Source: Deltaproteobacteria bacterium (GTDB lineage Bacteria; Myxococcota_A; Polyangia; Nannocystales; Nannocystaceae). From it: 64,000 nt of DNA. Each line of letters opens with the position of its first letter. Within the stretch, counting starts at the first letter, position 1. Both the position numbers and the translations under genes were made by a program. A model generated the notes under the pieces. That model saw only the letters and a list, made by a program, of their open reading frames with translations, had not been told where the DNA came from and did no database searches. Shown here in pieces: positions 34,932-43,649 of the stretch. The stretch lies in contig JADJEE010000002.1 of assembly GCA_016709225.1 (NCBI GenBank), positions 992,001 through 1,056,000 of the forward strand. The letters run 5' to 3'.

Positions 34932-35971
34932 AGGCAGCGGTCGACGAACTCGCGGGCCAGCTCGGCGTGGCGGTCGCCTGCGAGGCGCTCGGCGTGCCGC
35001 GGAGCACTGCGTACCGCTGGCGGCAGCCGGCCCTGCATGGCCCCCGCCGACCACGTCGACGACCTTCACGCGCGCTCTCCGAAACCGAGCGGACCAACGT
35101 GCTCGAGGTGCTGCACTCCGAGCGCTTCGTCGACAAGGCGCCGGCGACCGTGCACGCCACGTTGCTCGACGAGCAGCACTACCTCTGCCATCCCCGCACG
35201 ATGTATCGGATTCTGGCGCTGCAGGACGAGATCCGCGAGCGCCGCGATCAAGCCCGGCACCCAAAGTACGCGCGACCTGAACTGATCGCCACGGCACCCA
35301 ACCAGGTCTGGACGTGGGACGTGACGTGGCTGCGCGGCCCGGTGAAGTACACCTACTACCCGCTGTACGTGATCATCGATCTCTTCAGCCGCTACAACCC
35401 GGGCTGGATGCTCGCCCACGAGGAGAGCGGCGAGCTCGCGGCGAAGCTGATCCGCGAGGCGTGCAACCGCCACGGGATCGAACCGGGCACGCTCAAGCTG
35501 CACGCCGACCGCGGGCCCGTGCCCAGGGGCAAGACTGTGAAGCAGCTGCTGCGCGACCTCGAGATCACGGCGTCGTTCAGCCGACCGCGCGTCAGCAACG
35601 ACAACCCGCACTCCGAGTCCGAGTTCCACACCCTCAAGTCGCACCCAGATTTCCCGGAGCGTTTCGAGAGCTTTGACCACGCGCGCGACTTCTGCCGGCG
35701 CTTCTTCGCCTGGTACAACGACGAGCACCGGCACTCCGGCATCGCTCGCCTCACTCCCGCCGACGTCTTCTTCGGACGCGCCGCCGAGGTCCTCAGCCAG
35801 CGCCAGCTCGTGATGAACGAAGCCTTCGCGAAGAACCCAGAGCGCTTCGTCGCAGGCCCACCGCAGGTGCCCACGCTCCCAAGGCAGTCTGGATCAACCC
35901 ACCCGAGAATCGCTCGGAGATCGAACTCGGACTTCACTAAACTCTCAACCCAAAAATCTCATTCTCGTTGA
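34928..35971 (+). CDS. IS3-family transposase OrfB, copy 2 (altered C terminus)
   Basis: The DDE domain is complete and identical to copy 1 through VPTLP. A one-base deletion then replaces the last residues (KAVWINPPENRSEIELGLH in copy 1) with about 30 unrelated residues ending SQKSHSR-type sequence and running to the right terminal repeat. The catalytic triad is upstream of the change, so activity may survive but the natural C terminus is lost. Confidence 0.85.
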   Translation: MKAAVDELAGQLGVAVACEALGVPRSTAYRWRQPALHGPRRPRRRPSRALSETERTNVLEVLHSERFVDKAPATVHATLLDEQHYLCHPRTMYRILALQDEIRERRDQARHPKYARPELIATAPNQVWTWDVTWLRGPVKYTYYPLYVIIDLFSRYNPGWMLAHEESGELAAKLIREACNRHGIEPGTLKLHADRGPVPRGKTVKQLLRDLEITASFSRPRVSNDNPHSESEFHTLKSHPDFPERFESFDHARDFCRRFFAWYNDEHRHSGIARLTPADVFFGRAAEVLSQRQLVMNEAFAKNPERFVAGPPQVPTLPRQSGSTHPRIARRSNSDFTKLSTQKSHSR

Positions 35972-36026
35972 CACATGCCGCATCGCACATCTGGCGCCCC
36001 TTCGGCGACGCGCCCAGAAACGCCAA

Positions 36027-36054
36027 GGTCCCGAGGTGAGCTCACCTCGGGACC
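36027..36054 (-). terminator. ssrA terminator palindrome
   Basis: A perfect 28-nt inverted repeat with 14-bp arms centred on GAGCTC (GGTCCCGAGGTGAG and its complement), 33 nt beyond the tmRNA 3' end. It is followed on the minus strand by TTGGCGTTTCT, moderately T-rich. It fits an intrinsic terminator. Half of it is repeated at the left island border. Confidence 0.7.
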
Positions 36055-36086
36055 CGCGTCGCTCGCCGATCTCGGCATCAATTCAG

Positions 36087-36446
36087 TGGAGGCGCCGGGA
36101 GTCGAACCCGGGTCCGAAGGCCTTCGCAAAGGACCTCTTCACGTGTGTGGCCTGCAGATTTGATCTCGGCTCGGGGCACGCCTACAGGCAAGCGATCCCT
36201 TCGCCCAGCCGCTTGATCTTGCCGTCACGCCGCGACACTCGTGACGACCAGCTCGTGTGTCCACGCGTGCAGGCTACTCGAGCTCCTCACCTGCACGCGT
36301 CGTCGGTTCTTAGGCGACGAGGGCCATACGGCCGTAGTTGCTGTCGTTGGCAGCTGTGGTTTCCCAGGTCGTTTTGACGCGGGGGCCTGGGATCCGCGAC
36401 ACGCAGTCTCTTCGTTCCGTGCCCCCGTCGAAACCGTTGCACCCCC
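36087..36446 (-). ncRNA. ssrA: tmRNA
   Basis: A 360-nt transfer-messenger RNA that rescues stalled ribosomes. The 5' end GGGGGTGCAACGGTTTCGAC is the family signature. The 3' end is CGGGTTCGACTCCCGG followed by CGCCTCCA, and the seven acceptor pairs form (with G-U pairs). CCA is not encoded. The tag frame at 36351-36313 reads ANDSNYGRMALVA, followed by TAA (36312-36310). The island attachment site is its 3' end. The 300 nt upstream (36447-36745) contain no gene; I could not identify a clear promoter there. Confidence 0.97.
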
Positions 36447-36745
36447 GTGGTGACCGGTGAGCGCGCCGAACCCGGGAGCAGGCGCAGCGCGAACCGGCCC
36501 GGCAGTATGCGTCCGCAGGCCGGGCTGCGCAAGACCAGCGGCGCATGGCTCGCATGGGCCCGCACGGCGCCTGCAAAGACGACCGCCCTGCCCCGTCCGA
36601 GATCGCAACCCGCCGAGCCCGCGCGCCGGCGTGGGCGCGATCCCATGGCCACGTGCGCGAGGCCGCGAGACGAACATGCGATCGCACCCTTCGCACGCCC
36701 GCACGCCGACGCGCGCGCGGGCACTGCTAGCCTCGCCCCGACGAC

Positions 36746-38050
36746 ATGAAGCTGCGCACGTGGTGTCACTGCACGCTGTTGGCGATCGCCTGCGATCGCA
36801 CCCCCGACGACGGCGAGGTCGCGAAGGCCGCGGCCACGCCGTCACCCGATCGCGCGACCACGCCCGCGACCACGCCCACACCCGCGACCGCGACACCTCC
36901 GAGCACCGCGACACCTCCGAGCACCGCGACACCACCCTCCCCCGCGACCACGCCCGCGACCGGCCCGGCGAGCACGCCGAGCGTCGCACCGTCGGCACCA
37001 CCGGCGCCCACGACCACGCCCACGCCCGCACCCACGCCATTCGAAACCCTCGCCGAGCAGCTCGGGGCGTCGCGATCGCCCGCCCCCGCGCCGGATCTCG
37101 CCGCGACGAAGACCAAGGCGTGGGAGGACTACAAGGCCAAGCGCTACCCCGAGGCTGCCCGCGGATTCGCCGTCCTCGCGATGGCGCAGCGCATGCCGTG
37201 GAAAGATGCGTTCAATCTCGCCTGTGCACTTTCGCTGGCGGGCCGCACCGACGATGCCCGCATTGCGCTCGCCGAGGCGATCGATCGCGGCGGCGATACG
37301 GTGGCGGGCAAGGCCAAGAAGGACGGCGATCTGGCGGCCCTGCGCAAGGAGCCATGGTTCGCGGCGCTGGTCGAGGGCACCGGCGAGGGCGGCGACGAAG
37401 CCGACGCGTTCGAGCGCTGCATGGACCACCCGACCGATGCATGCGTGAGCACGATGCTCGAGGGCGACTTTCGCTTCGGTGATGCGATTGCATTCACCAC
37501 ACCGGTGACGCTGTCGCTCACGCCACCTTCCACGCGGCCGAAGCAACGCATGCGCGCGGTCGGCAAGACCCTGCCGTGGAAGACGCTGCAGACCGAGCTG
37601 GGGCTCACCGGCATGCACGGCAGCGGCAGCCCCGAGCTCGTCGATCCGCCGGGGCTGATGGCGAACGAGGCGTTCGAGGGCAAGCCGTTCTGGTGGTGGC
37701 CCGACGACGACGCGAACCCCATCGCGGTGATCCCCCACGTGCACCGCTCGGTGAAGGACGACTCGCCCGCCAGCGTGGCCACCTTCACGCTGGCGCGCCA
37801 GTTACCCGAGGGCTGGCGGGCGGTGACGCTCGATGTCACGACCCCGAATCAGTCCGGCGGACGCCGCTCCACATATCTGCAGAGCGGCGTGGGCGTGCGC
37901 TTCGACGGCTACGAGATCTTCGCGCTGTCGCAGATGTACACCGACGGCGACGACGGCCCGCCCGTCGAGCGGCGGCTGTGCCGGATCCGCCACCACGACG
38001 GCGCGCTGCGCATGGCGTGCGCGACGTCGTGGACCGACCACGCCCCCTGA
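36746..38050 (+). CDS. Lipoprotein with Pro/Thr repeats and TPR-like segment
   Basis: A 434-aa protein with a short lipoprotein signal (CTLLAIAC). Residues 30-100 are a low-complexity linker with TPPSTA-type repeats (three tandem copies near 36895-36935). Residues 120-190 look like two TPR-type helices (AWEDYKAKRYPEAARGFAVLA, FNLACALSLAGRTDDARIALAEAI). The C-terminal 220 residues are unassigned. It probably sits in the outer envelope. The gene flanks the 5' side of ssrA and belongs to the chromosomal backbone. Confidence 0.7.
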   Translation: MKLRTWCHCTLLAIACDRTPDDGEVAKAAATPSPDRATTPATTPTPATATPPSTATPPSTATPPSPATTPATGPASTPSVAPSAPPAPTTTPTPAPTPFETLAEQLGASRSPAPAPDLAATKTKAWEDYKAKRYPEAARGFAVLAMAQRMPWKDAFNLACALSLAGRTDDARIALAEAIDRGGDTVAGKAKKDGDLAALRKEPWFAALVEGTGEGGDEADAFERCMDHPTDACVSTMLEGDFRFGDAIAFTTPVTLSLTPPSTRPKQRMRAVGKTLPWKTLQTELGLTGMHGSGSPELVDPPGLMANEAFEGKPFWWWPDDDANPIAVIPHVHRSVKDDSPASVATFTLARQLPEGWRAVTLDVTTPNQSGGRRSTYLQSGVGVRFDGYEIFALSQMYTDGDDGPPVERRLCRIRHHDGALRMACATSWTDHAP

Positions 38051-38060
38051 CGGGGACGCG

Positions 38061-38729
38061 TCAGGCACCCTCGCTGCGGTACAGCACCAGGGTCGAGTCG
38101 CCGCTGGTGAGGGTGAGCGCCTCGCCGATGTCGTCGACGGCGATCGACCAGGTCCACGCCGAGGGATCGATCACGTCGGCGCTGTCGGTGATCTCGCCGC
38201 ACTGGTCGATGTGCTGCTCGCCCTCCACCGGGGTGAGCTCGAGCGCGTCGCCATCGACCACGTAGCTACCGACGTAGTACTCCTGGATCAGGATGGCGCA
38301 GCCGTCCTGCTCGCCCTGCAGCACGGTCGCCTGCTCGTAGCTGCCGTCGTCGTAGAACCCGAAGCCGATGCCGACGCCGTCGACCTCGCCGGCCCACAGG
38401 CCCAGCAGGTCACCGTCGATCTCGCCACCACCGCCGGTGCTGTCGGCCGCCGAGCCGCCTTCGCTGGCCGAACCACCTTCGGCGCCCGAACCACCCTCTG
38501 CGCCCGAACCACCTTCGCCGCCGCCGGAGATCGAGAGCGCGTTGCCCTCGCCGCCACCTTCGCCGGAGTCCATGCCCGCGGACTCGGTGTCGCCGTCGGT
38601 GTCACCGTCGGTGTCGCCGGTGTCGCCACCACCGACGAGGTCGCCGAGATCGAGGTTGCAGCCGCCGGCGAGGCCAGCGATCGCGAGGACGAGGAGGCCA
38701 GAACGAAGCGCGAGGGAGTGCATGGTCAT
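38061..38729 (-). CDS. Lipoprotein with Gly/Ser/Asp-rich linker
   Basis: A 222-aa protein with lipobox LAIAGLAGGC and a linker of Gly/Asp/Ser/Glu including repeated GGSGAE units (near 38460-38515). A 120-residue beta-type domain follows (GLWAGEVDGVGIGFGFYDDGSYEQ...), whose layout resembles small lipocalin-like or META-like folds. No family is certain. It converges on the previous gene with 10 nt between stops. Confidence 0.65.
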   Translation of the reverse strand: MTMHSLALRSGLLVLAIAGLAGGCNLDLGDLVGGGDTGDTDGDTDGDTESAGMDSGEGGGEGNALSISGGGEGGSGAEGGSGAEGGSASEGGSAADSTGGGGEIDGDLLGLWAGEVDGVGIGFGFYDDGSYEQATVLQGEQDGCAILIQEYYVGSYVVDGDALELTPVEGEQHIDQCGEITDSADVIDPSAWTWSIAVDDIGEALTLTSGDSTLVLYRSEGA

Positions 38730-38926
38730 CACGCTCGGTGAGTGGGGGCGAGCCCGCGGATCCGTCTCGGGCCCGCGGCGCCACAGGTCCGCGCGTGTGG
38801 CGAGGGCCACATTCGGGGCCCCGCGGGGGCCACGCCAAGGGTGCCCGCGAGGGCGAAGAACGGCCCGCAGCGCCCGTCAGGGCGACATCGCGATACATCG
38901 GCGCCCGCCGTGACGTTCTGCTGGTC

Positions 38927-39400
38927 GTGCACTGCCTCGGCCCCCTGCGAACGGCGCTCGTCGCCATCTCGACCCTCGTCGCGTGCTCGGTCGAGCAGCG
39001 TGCGCCGGCCGGCGATGCGAAGGCGGCGGCGCCGGCCGACGGGCCGCGCTACGAGCTCGAGGTGAAGGCGCCCGCACGCGCGGTCGCAGGGCAACCGGTC
39101 GAGGCCCGCGTGACGGTGCAGGCCCACGCGCCATGGCACATCAACCTCGACTACGCAGCTCGCCTCGAGATCGACGCGAACGCGCGGGTCGAGGCCGGTA
39201 CCGCGGCGACCATCGAGACCGCCCGCTTCGACGCCGAAGGGCTGGCGCTGGTGTACCACTTCGAGCCCAGCGGTCGCGGGCCGCTCGCGGTCGCCGGCGA
39301 GCTGCGCTTCGCGGTGTGCGGCGAGGAGGCCTGCGCCCCCGAGCACGTGCCGGTCGACTTCACCGTCGAGGTGGCGTGCGACACCGGTACGTTGTGTTGA
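38927..39400 (+). CDS. DsbD-alpha-like lipoprotein
   Basis: A 157-aa protein from GTG 38927 with lipobox ISTLVAC. The C-terminal 110 residues resemble the N-terminal immunoglobulin-like domain of DsbD (PWHINLDY, LVYHFEPSGRGPLAVAGELRFAVCGEEACAPEHVPVDFTVEV). The two Cys of VCGEEAC sit where that family has its redox-active pair. A role in periplasmic thiol chemistry is inferred. The start is uncertain because no ATG is available in frame nearby. Confidence 0.65.
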   Translation: MHCLGPLRTALVAISTLVACSVEQRAPAGDAKAAAPADGPRYELEVKAPARAVAGQPVEARVTVQAHAPWHINLDYAARLEIDANARVEAGTAATIETARFDAEGLALVYHFEPSGRGPLAVAGELRFAVCGEEACAPEHVPVDFTVEVACDTGTLC

Positions 39401-39546
39401 GCCGACGCCCTCGTCGCGCCACCATGCAGTGACGCGCGGTGGCCGGACGGTCGTGGTCGCGCGCACAATCCCCCGCGACGGTGCCGGCGATCGCCGCACG
39501 AGCTGCGCGCGGGCGGCCGGGGGCCGGCTGCTAGGCTGATCGAATC

Positions 39547-40419
39547 ATGCGGTTCGCCCTCGGCATCGATTCACGGGCGCGCAGTCGCGGCGCCATCGAG
39601 TTTGCGTCGTGGCTGCGACAGCACACCGATGACGCCGAGATCGTCGGCGTGCACGTGATCGATCAGCGGCTGCGGGTGAGCCTGCGCGATGACCTCGCCG
39701 ACGAGGTCGTCGCTCGCGCGCAGCGAGATCTCGACGCCGCCCTGCAGGACGCCGACGCCCGCAGCGTGGTGGTGAGTGCCCACGTTGCGTTCAGCGACTC
39801 ACCCGAGGAGGGGCTGGCCGCGAGCATCGGCGAGCAGCGGATCGATGCGCTGCTGCTCGGTCGCATCGCGCCCGCCCACGCCATCGCGCTGCAGCGCCTG
39901 GGTCGAGTCGCGCGTAGGCTCGTGCGCACGCTGCCGAGCGCGGTCGTGGTGGTGCCGCCGGATCTCACCCGCGAGCAGATCGGTGCCGGACCCGTGCTGC
40001 TGGCGACCGATGGACGCGAGCCCGCGGTCGAGGCCGCTCGCTTCGCCGCACGGCTCGCGGGCTCGCTCGGCCGGCCGCTGCTGGCGCTGCAGGGCACGAC
40101 ACCCCGCGAGTACGCGCCCGACTTCGAGTCGCCGGTGCAGCTCGCCCGCGATCCGCACGCTGCGCTCGATCCCGCCGAGCTGGTGGCGTGGCTCGCCAAG
40201 GTCGGCTGCCCGCAGGCGCAGGCGCTGGTCGTCGAAGGCGATGTCGTCGACACGCTGTTCACGGTCGCGGCGCGCGAGCGTGCGCCCGTGATCGTGACCG
40301 GCTCCCGGCGGCTGGGAGTCGCCGATCGTCTGTTCAGCTCGAGCGTGGGGACCGATCTCGCGCGGCTTGCCGATCGCGCCGTCGCGATCGTGCCGAACCT
40401 CGTACCGCCCGGCACGTGA
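39547..40419 (+). CDS. Tandem universal stress protein
   Basis: A 290-aa protein with two UspA-like domains. The first starts MRFALGIDSRARSRGAIEFASWL and contains RIDALLLGRIAPAHAIALQRLGRVARRLVRTLPSAVVVVPP. The second starts GPVLLATDGREPAVEAARFAARLA and ends PVIVTGSRRLGVADRLFSSSVGTDLARLADRAVAIVP. The second has a G-x(9)-G-S/T-like nucleotide-binding pattern; the first is more diverged. Probably cytosolic and expressed under stress, by family analogy. Confidence 0.88.
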   Translation: MRFALGIDSRARSRGAIEFASWLRQHTDDAEIVGVHVIDQRLRVSLRDDLADEVVARAQRDLDAALQDADARSVVVSAHVAFSDSPEEGLAASIGEQRIDALLLGRIAPAHAIALQRLGRVARRLVRTLPSAVVVVPPDLTREQIGAGPVLLATDGREPAVEAARFAARLAGSLGRPLLALQGTTPREYAPDFESPVQLARDPHAALDPAELVAWLAKVGCPQAQALVVEGDVVDTLFTVAARERAPVIVTGSRRLGVADRLFSSSVGTDLARLADRAVAIVPNLVPPGT

Positions 40420-40526
40420 CCGCGAGCATCGTCGCACCGCAATCGCTGCGGCACGCACGGGGTCGACGTGGAGCGCAGGGCGCTTGACGGCGATGGCGCC
40501 GGCATGATGCCGTGGTGCTCGCGAGA

Positions 40527-41048
40527 ATGCCGACGGACCTCGAGGTCATGCGTGACACGCCCACCCAGCTCATGGCGCTGTGGCGGTGCTTCGTGCTGGT
40601 GGTCGTTCGGCGATCGCCGACCGCCGACGACGCCGCCGCGTTGATGGACGCGCTGGCGCGGCTGGCCGAGCGCGGACACCAGCACGCCGCGATCGTCCAC
40701 TGTGCGGTCGTCGCAGGGGCCGGCGATCCACCCGGCGAGGCCGCGCGCGAGCGCTACCGCGTGTTGATGACGGACCCCACGTCGATCTGCCGCGGCTCCG
40801 CGATCGTGATCGAGCAGGAGGGCTTCGTCGGCGCCATCATCCGCAGCGTGCTGACCTCGCTCATGTTCTTGACCCGGGCCGTGTACCCCACGCGCGCGCA
40901 CGGCAGCAAGCCCGCGGCGGCGGAGTGGTTGCTGGCGCTGCTGCGACAGCAGGGCTGCGAGCCGGCCAGCGTCGAGGAGCTGGCCGATGCGATGCAAGCC
41001 GCAATGGTACGCGCGCGCACGGCCGTGCCCGCCAACGCCACCGCGTGA
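40527..41048 (+). CDS. Conserved-looking hypothetical protein
   Basis: A 173-aa protein. The alternation of strands and helices (WRCFVLVVVRRSPTADDAAALMDALARLA, HAAIVHCAVVAG, AIVIEQEGFVGAIIRSVLTSLMFL) resembles a STAS-like or SpoIIAA-like small domain, but this is not secure. GTG codons at 40512 and 40515 are alternative starts. No partner gene. Confidence 0.55.
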   Translation: MPTDLEVMRDTPTQLMALWRCFVLVVVRRSPTADDAAALMDALARLAERGHQHAAIVHCAVVAGAGDPPGEAARERYRVLMTDPTSICRGSAIVIEQEGFVGAIIRSVLTSLMFLTRAVYPTRAHGSKPAAAEWLLALLRQQGCEPASVEELADAMQAAMVRARTAVPANATA

Positions 41049-41165
41049 TCGCCCCGCCAGCGCGGCTGCGCCGCGCCGTGGAGCAACCACCGAAATCGCC
41101 GCGGCTACGCAGGCCTGCGCATGCGACCGCCCACACGCGCACCGCGGCCTTGGCATGATGCGCCG

Positions 41166-43082
41166 ATGCGGGCGGCACTCGTGGTGGGTCTGGGGTTGAC
41201 GTTGTCCTGTCACGGCGGTGGCGGGGGCAGCGGAGGCAATCAAGAAGGTGGCGTCGCGTCGAGCACGTCGGGTGGCGACACCTCCGGCACCGGCGTGGGC
41301 ACGAACGCATCGGGCAGCGCCGAGGGCGGCACGATGGCCGACAGCTCCTCGGGTTCGAGCGGGCCGACGGACTGCAACGGCGGCGACCCGACCGGCAGCC
41401 CCGACGCGGCCGAGATCTGCGACGGCATCGACCAGGACTGCGACGGCGAGATCGACGAGGGCATCCCGACCGACGGCGCGGGCTGTCAGGACCCGGGACC
41501 GCCACCCTCGACCGACATGGTCTCGATCGTGACGATCTCGATCCGCACTGGCACCGACACCAACGCCAACACCGATTCTGCGATGGAGGCGTGCCTGGGC
41601 GACGGACACTGCTGGTCGCTCGACATCCCGACCACCTGGAACGATCGCGAGCTCGGGGCCTGGGACGTGTACGCGTTCGAAGACCTGCAGATCCCCCGCG
41701 AGGAGCTCGATCGCTTCGAGCTGCGCGTCGCCGCCGGCAGTGGCCAGGATCGCTGGCACCCGGTCGCCGCAGGGGTCGCGTTCGACGGCGAACCGATCTA
41801 CTGCCGCAACGACATGGATGTGTTCCTCGGCAGCGACGGCGGCGCGGTCGAGGTGGCGTCGTGGGTCGACCCGGAGGGCCTCGACAACCACTGCGCGACG
41901 GCCTGGGACAGCCCGCTGACATTCGGGCCGATGATCGGCGCCGCCGATCCCGACGGCGCGCGGCTGTGGTACCGCACCGACGCGACGCGAGCGGTACGCC
42001 TGCGCGTGGCCGCCACCGCGGAGGCGCTGGCCGACGCGCCGGTGGTGCACCACGGCTATCCGCTCGCGAGCGCCGACTTCACGCAGACCGTGCACGTGCA
42101 GGGGCTGCAGCCCGACACGCAGTGGTGGTTCGACCTCGAGATCGAGGGCGAACGTCACGGCCCGTGGTCGTTCGAGACCGCGCCGCGCCCGGACGCCGCC
42201 GGTGAGGTGCGCGTCGCGTTCGGCTCGTGCACCCACGACGACGCGCAGCCGATCTTCGGCACCATCCGCGACTGGGCCCCCGACATCTTCATGTTCATCG
42301 GCGACAACCACTACGGCAACACCGGCAACGTCGGCGCGCTGCGGCAGTGGTACCGCTGGGCCCACGGTCGGCCGCAGCGCCGCGAGCTGCTGCACGAGAG
42401 CGAGATCCTCGCGGTCTGGGACGACCACGACTATGTCGGCAACAACCTCGACGGCACCGCGGCGGGCAAGGACAACGCGCTGCGGGTGTTCCAGGAGTAC
42501 TGGGCCAACGCCAGCTACGGCACCGAGGAGCTGGCCGGCATCTTCAGCGCGCAGCGACACGGCCAGGTCGAGATCTTCCTGCTCGACGACCGCTACTGGC
42601 GAGGGCTCGACGACTCGGTCATCGGTGACGAGCAAGAGGAGTGGCTGTACGACGCGCTGGCCGACTCCGACGCGACCTTCAAGCTGGTGGTGTCGGGCAG
42701 CCAGTACACCCTGCTCGATCACTCGGACTCGTGGGGTGTGTTCCCCGAGGCGCAGACGCGGCTGCGGCAGTTCATCGCCGATCACGACGTCGCCGGCGTC
42801 GTGCTGCTCTCGGGCGACGTCCATCGCGCCGAGCTGCGCCTGCTACCGGGGGCTGCAGGTGGCTACGGCCTGCCCGAGCTGACCTCGTCGCCGCTGGCCA
42901 ACCCCAACAACGGCTGCGACGACAACGAGTCCGATCTGCTGGGCTGCTACGACGGCGACAACTTCTTCATCGGGCTCGAGATCGACACCGCTGCCGCCGA
43001 CCCCACGCTCACGGCTCGCATCATCGACAGTGACGGCGACGAGCGCGACAGCTGGGTGATCCCGCGTTCCTCGCTGCAGTAG
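41166..43082 (+). CDS. PhoD-like metallophosphatase, lipoprotein
   Basis: A 638-aa exported protein with lipobox GLTLSC, a Gly/Ser/Thr-rich linker, and a MopE-type putative metal-binding motif (EICDGIDQDCDGEIDEG). A fibronectin-like N-domain follows (GPMIGAADPDGARLWYRT...), then a PhoD-type phosphoesterase core: FGSCTHDD, FMFIGDNHYG, AVWDDHDYVGNN, LLDDRYWRG, SGDVHRAEL. These motifs carry the Asp/His/Asn/Cys ligands for a Ca/Fe centre in PhoD. It predicts a surface alkaline phosphatase or phosphodiesterase. The start was chosen so that the signal is N-terminal. Confidence 0.88.
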   Translation: MRAALVVGLGLTLSCHGGGGGSGGNQEGGVASSTSGGDTSGTGVGTNASGSAEGGTMADSSSGSSGPTDCNGGDPTGSPDAAEICDGIDQDCDGEIDEGIPTDGAGCQDPGPPPSTDMVSIVTISIRTGTDTNANTDSAMEACLGDGHCWSLDIPTTWNDRELGAWDVYAFEDLQIPREELDRFELRVAAGSGQDRWHPVAAGVAFDGEPIYCRNDMDVFLGSDGGAVEVASWVDPEGLDNHCATAWDSPLTFGPMIGAADPDGARLWYRTDATRAVRLRVAATAEALADAPVVHHGYPLASADFTQTVHVQGLQPDTQWWFDLEIEGERHGPWSFETAPRPDAAGEVRVAFGSCTHDDAQPIFGTIRDWAPDIFMFIGDNHYGNTGNVGALRQWYRWAHGRPQRRELLHESEILAVWDDHDYVGNNLDGTAAGKDNALRVFQEYWANASYGTEELAGIFSAQRHGQVEIFLLDDRYWRGLDDSVIGDEQEEWLYDALADSDATFKLVVSGSQYTLLDHSDSWGVFPEAQTRLRQFIADHDVAGVVLLSGDVHRAELRLLPGAAGGYGLPELTSSPLANPNNGCDDNESDLLGCYDGDNFFIGLEIDTAAADPTLTARIIDSDGDERDSWVIPRSSLQ

Positions 43083-43100
43083 TCGCGTTGGCGGGTCGGG

Positions 43101-43502
43101 TCAGCCGCGACGGCGCGGGTCGGTGCCCTGCTCGATCGCCGTCTCGGCGGTCGCGCGGCGGCGCAGCCACGCATCGCCCTGCTCGAGGGTGGCGACCGCA
43201 CGGGACCCGGCGTCACCGACCTCGCCGATCGTGAGGATCGCGAGGCCGCGGATCCGCGGGTGCGTGGTGACGTAGGCGCAGCGGCGTCCCGCGTTGGCGA
43301 GCGCACCGTGCATCGCGACCAGCTCACCGCGGCCGAGGATGTCGTAGTCCTCGACGTCGCGCAGATCGAACAACACCTCGGGCGGCTCACCGCGCTCTTC
43401 GATCCACCGCGAGACGCTGCTGCGCAGCTCCACGGCGGTGGTCTGATCCAGCTTGCCGCGCATCACGACGGTGAGTCGTGCGGGCGAACCCGAGAGGGTC
43501 AC
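43101..43502 (-). CDS. STAS-domain protein
   Basis: A 133-aa protein from GTG 43502 (GGGAG lies just upstream; an ATG at 43607 would add 35 poorly conserved residues). The STAS/anti-sigma-antagonist pattern is visible: ARLTVVMRGKLDQTTAVELRSSVSRWI, then VLFDLRDVEDYDILGRGELVAMHGALANAGRRCAYV. The usual phosphorylated Ser/Thr position after the D(L/V)xxV(x)xxD segment reads DIL, so regulation by phosphorylation is uncertain. Confidence 0.75.
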   Translation of the reverse strand: MTLSGSPARLTVVMRGKLDQTTAVELRSSVSRWIEERGEPPEVLFDLRDVEDYDILGRGELVAMHGALANAGRRCAYVTTHPRIRGLAILTIGEVGDAGSRAVATLEQGDAWLRRRATAETAIEQGTDPRRRG

Positions 43503-43649
43503 GTCTCCCACATCGGCAGCGTAGCGAAGGCACGCGTGGCCGTTTGGCCACCGCTGCAGGGGCGGTGCAGCACCGGCTGCAGGCTCGAACCGCCGGAGGC
43601 TGTCCAATCGATCGCGTGGCGGCGAGACATCCGCGTGCCGCGCGACGCG

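Larger units (their letters stand above)
34461..35978 (+). mobile_element. IS3-family insertion sequence, copy 2
   Basis: A 1,518-bp second copy of the element at 21232, in the same orientation. It is flanked by a perfect 5-bp direct repeat CGCAT (34456-34460 and 35979-35983), so it inserted by its own transposition into the space between the retron and ssrA. The only difference I found is one C missing from the C4 run (35878-35880), which shifts the end of orfB. Confidence 0.9.

Noticed and set aside
21232..35978. Composite transposon formed by the two IS3 copies
   Set aside because: Each copy has its own 5-bp target repeat and the outer flanks differ, so the pair did not arrive as one unit.
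36895..36935. TPPSTA repeats in the lipoprotein gene as a separate DNA repeat element
   Set aside because: They are in-frame low-complexity linker codons, as in other lipoproteins here.
39663..42824. 1,053-codon minus-strand frame opposite the UspA and PhoD-like genes
   Set aside because: It runs antisense across two well-supported genes and has no recognisable motif.
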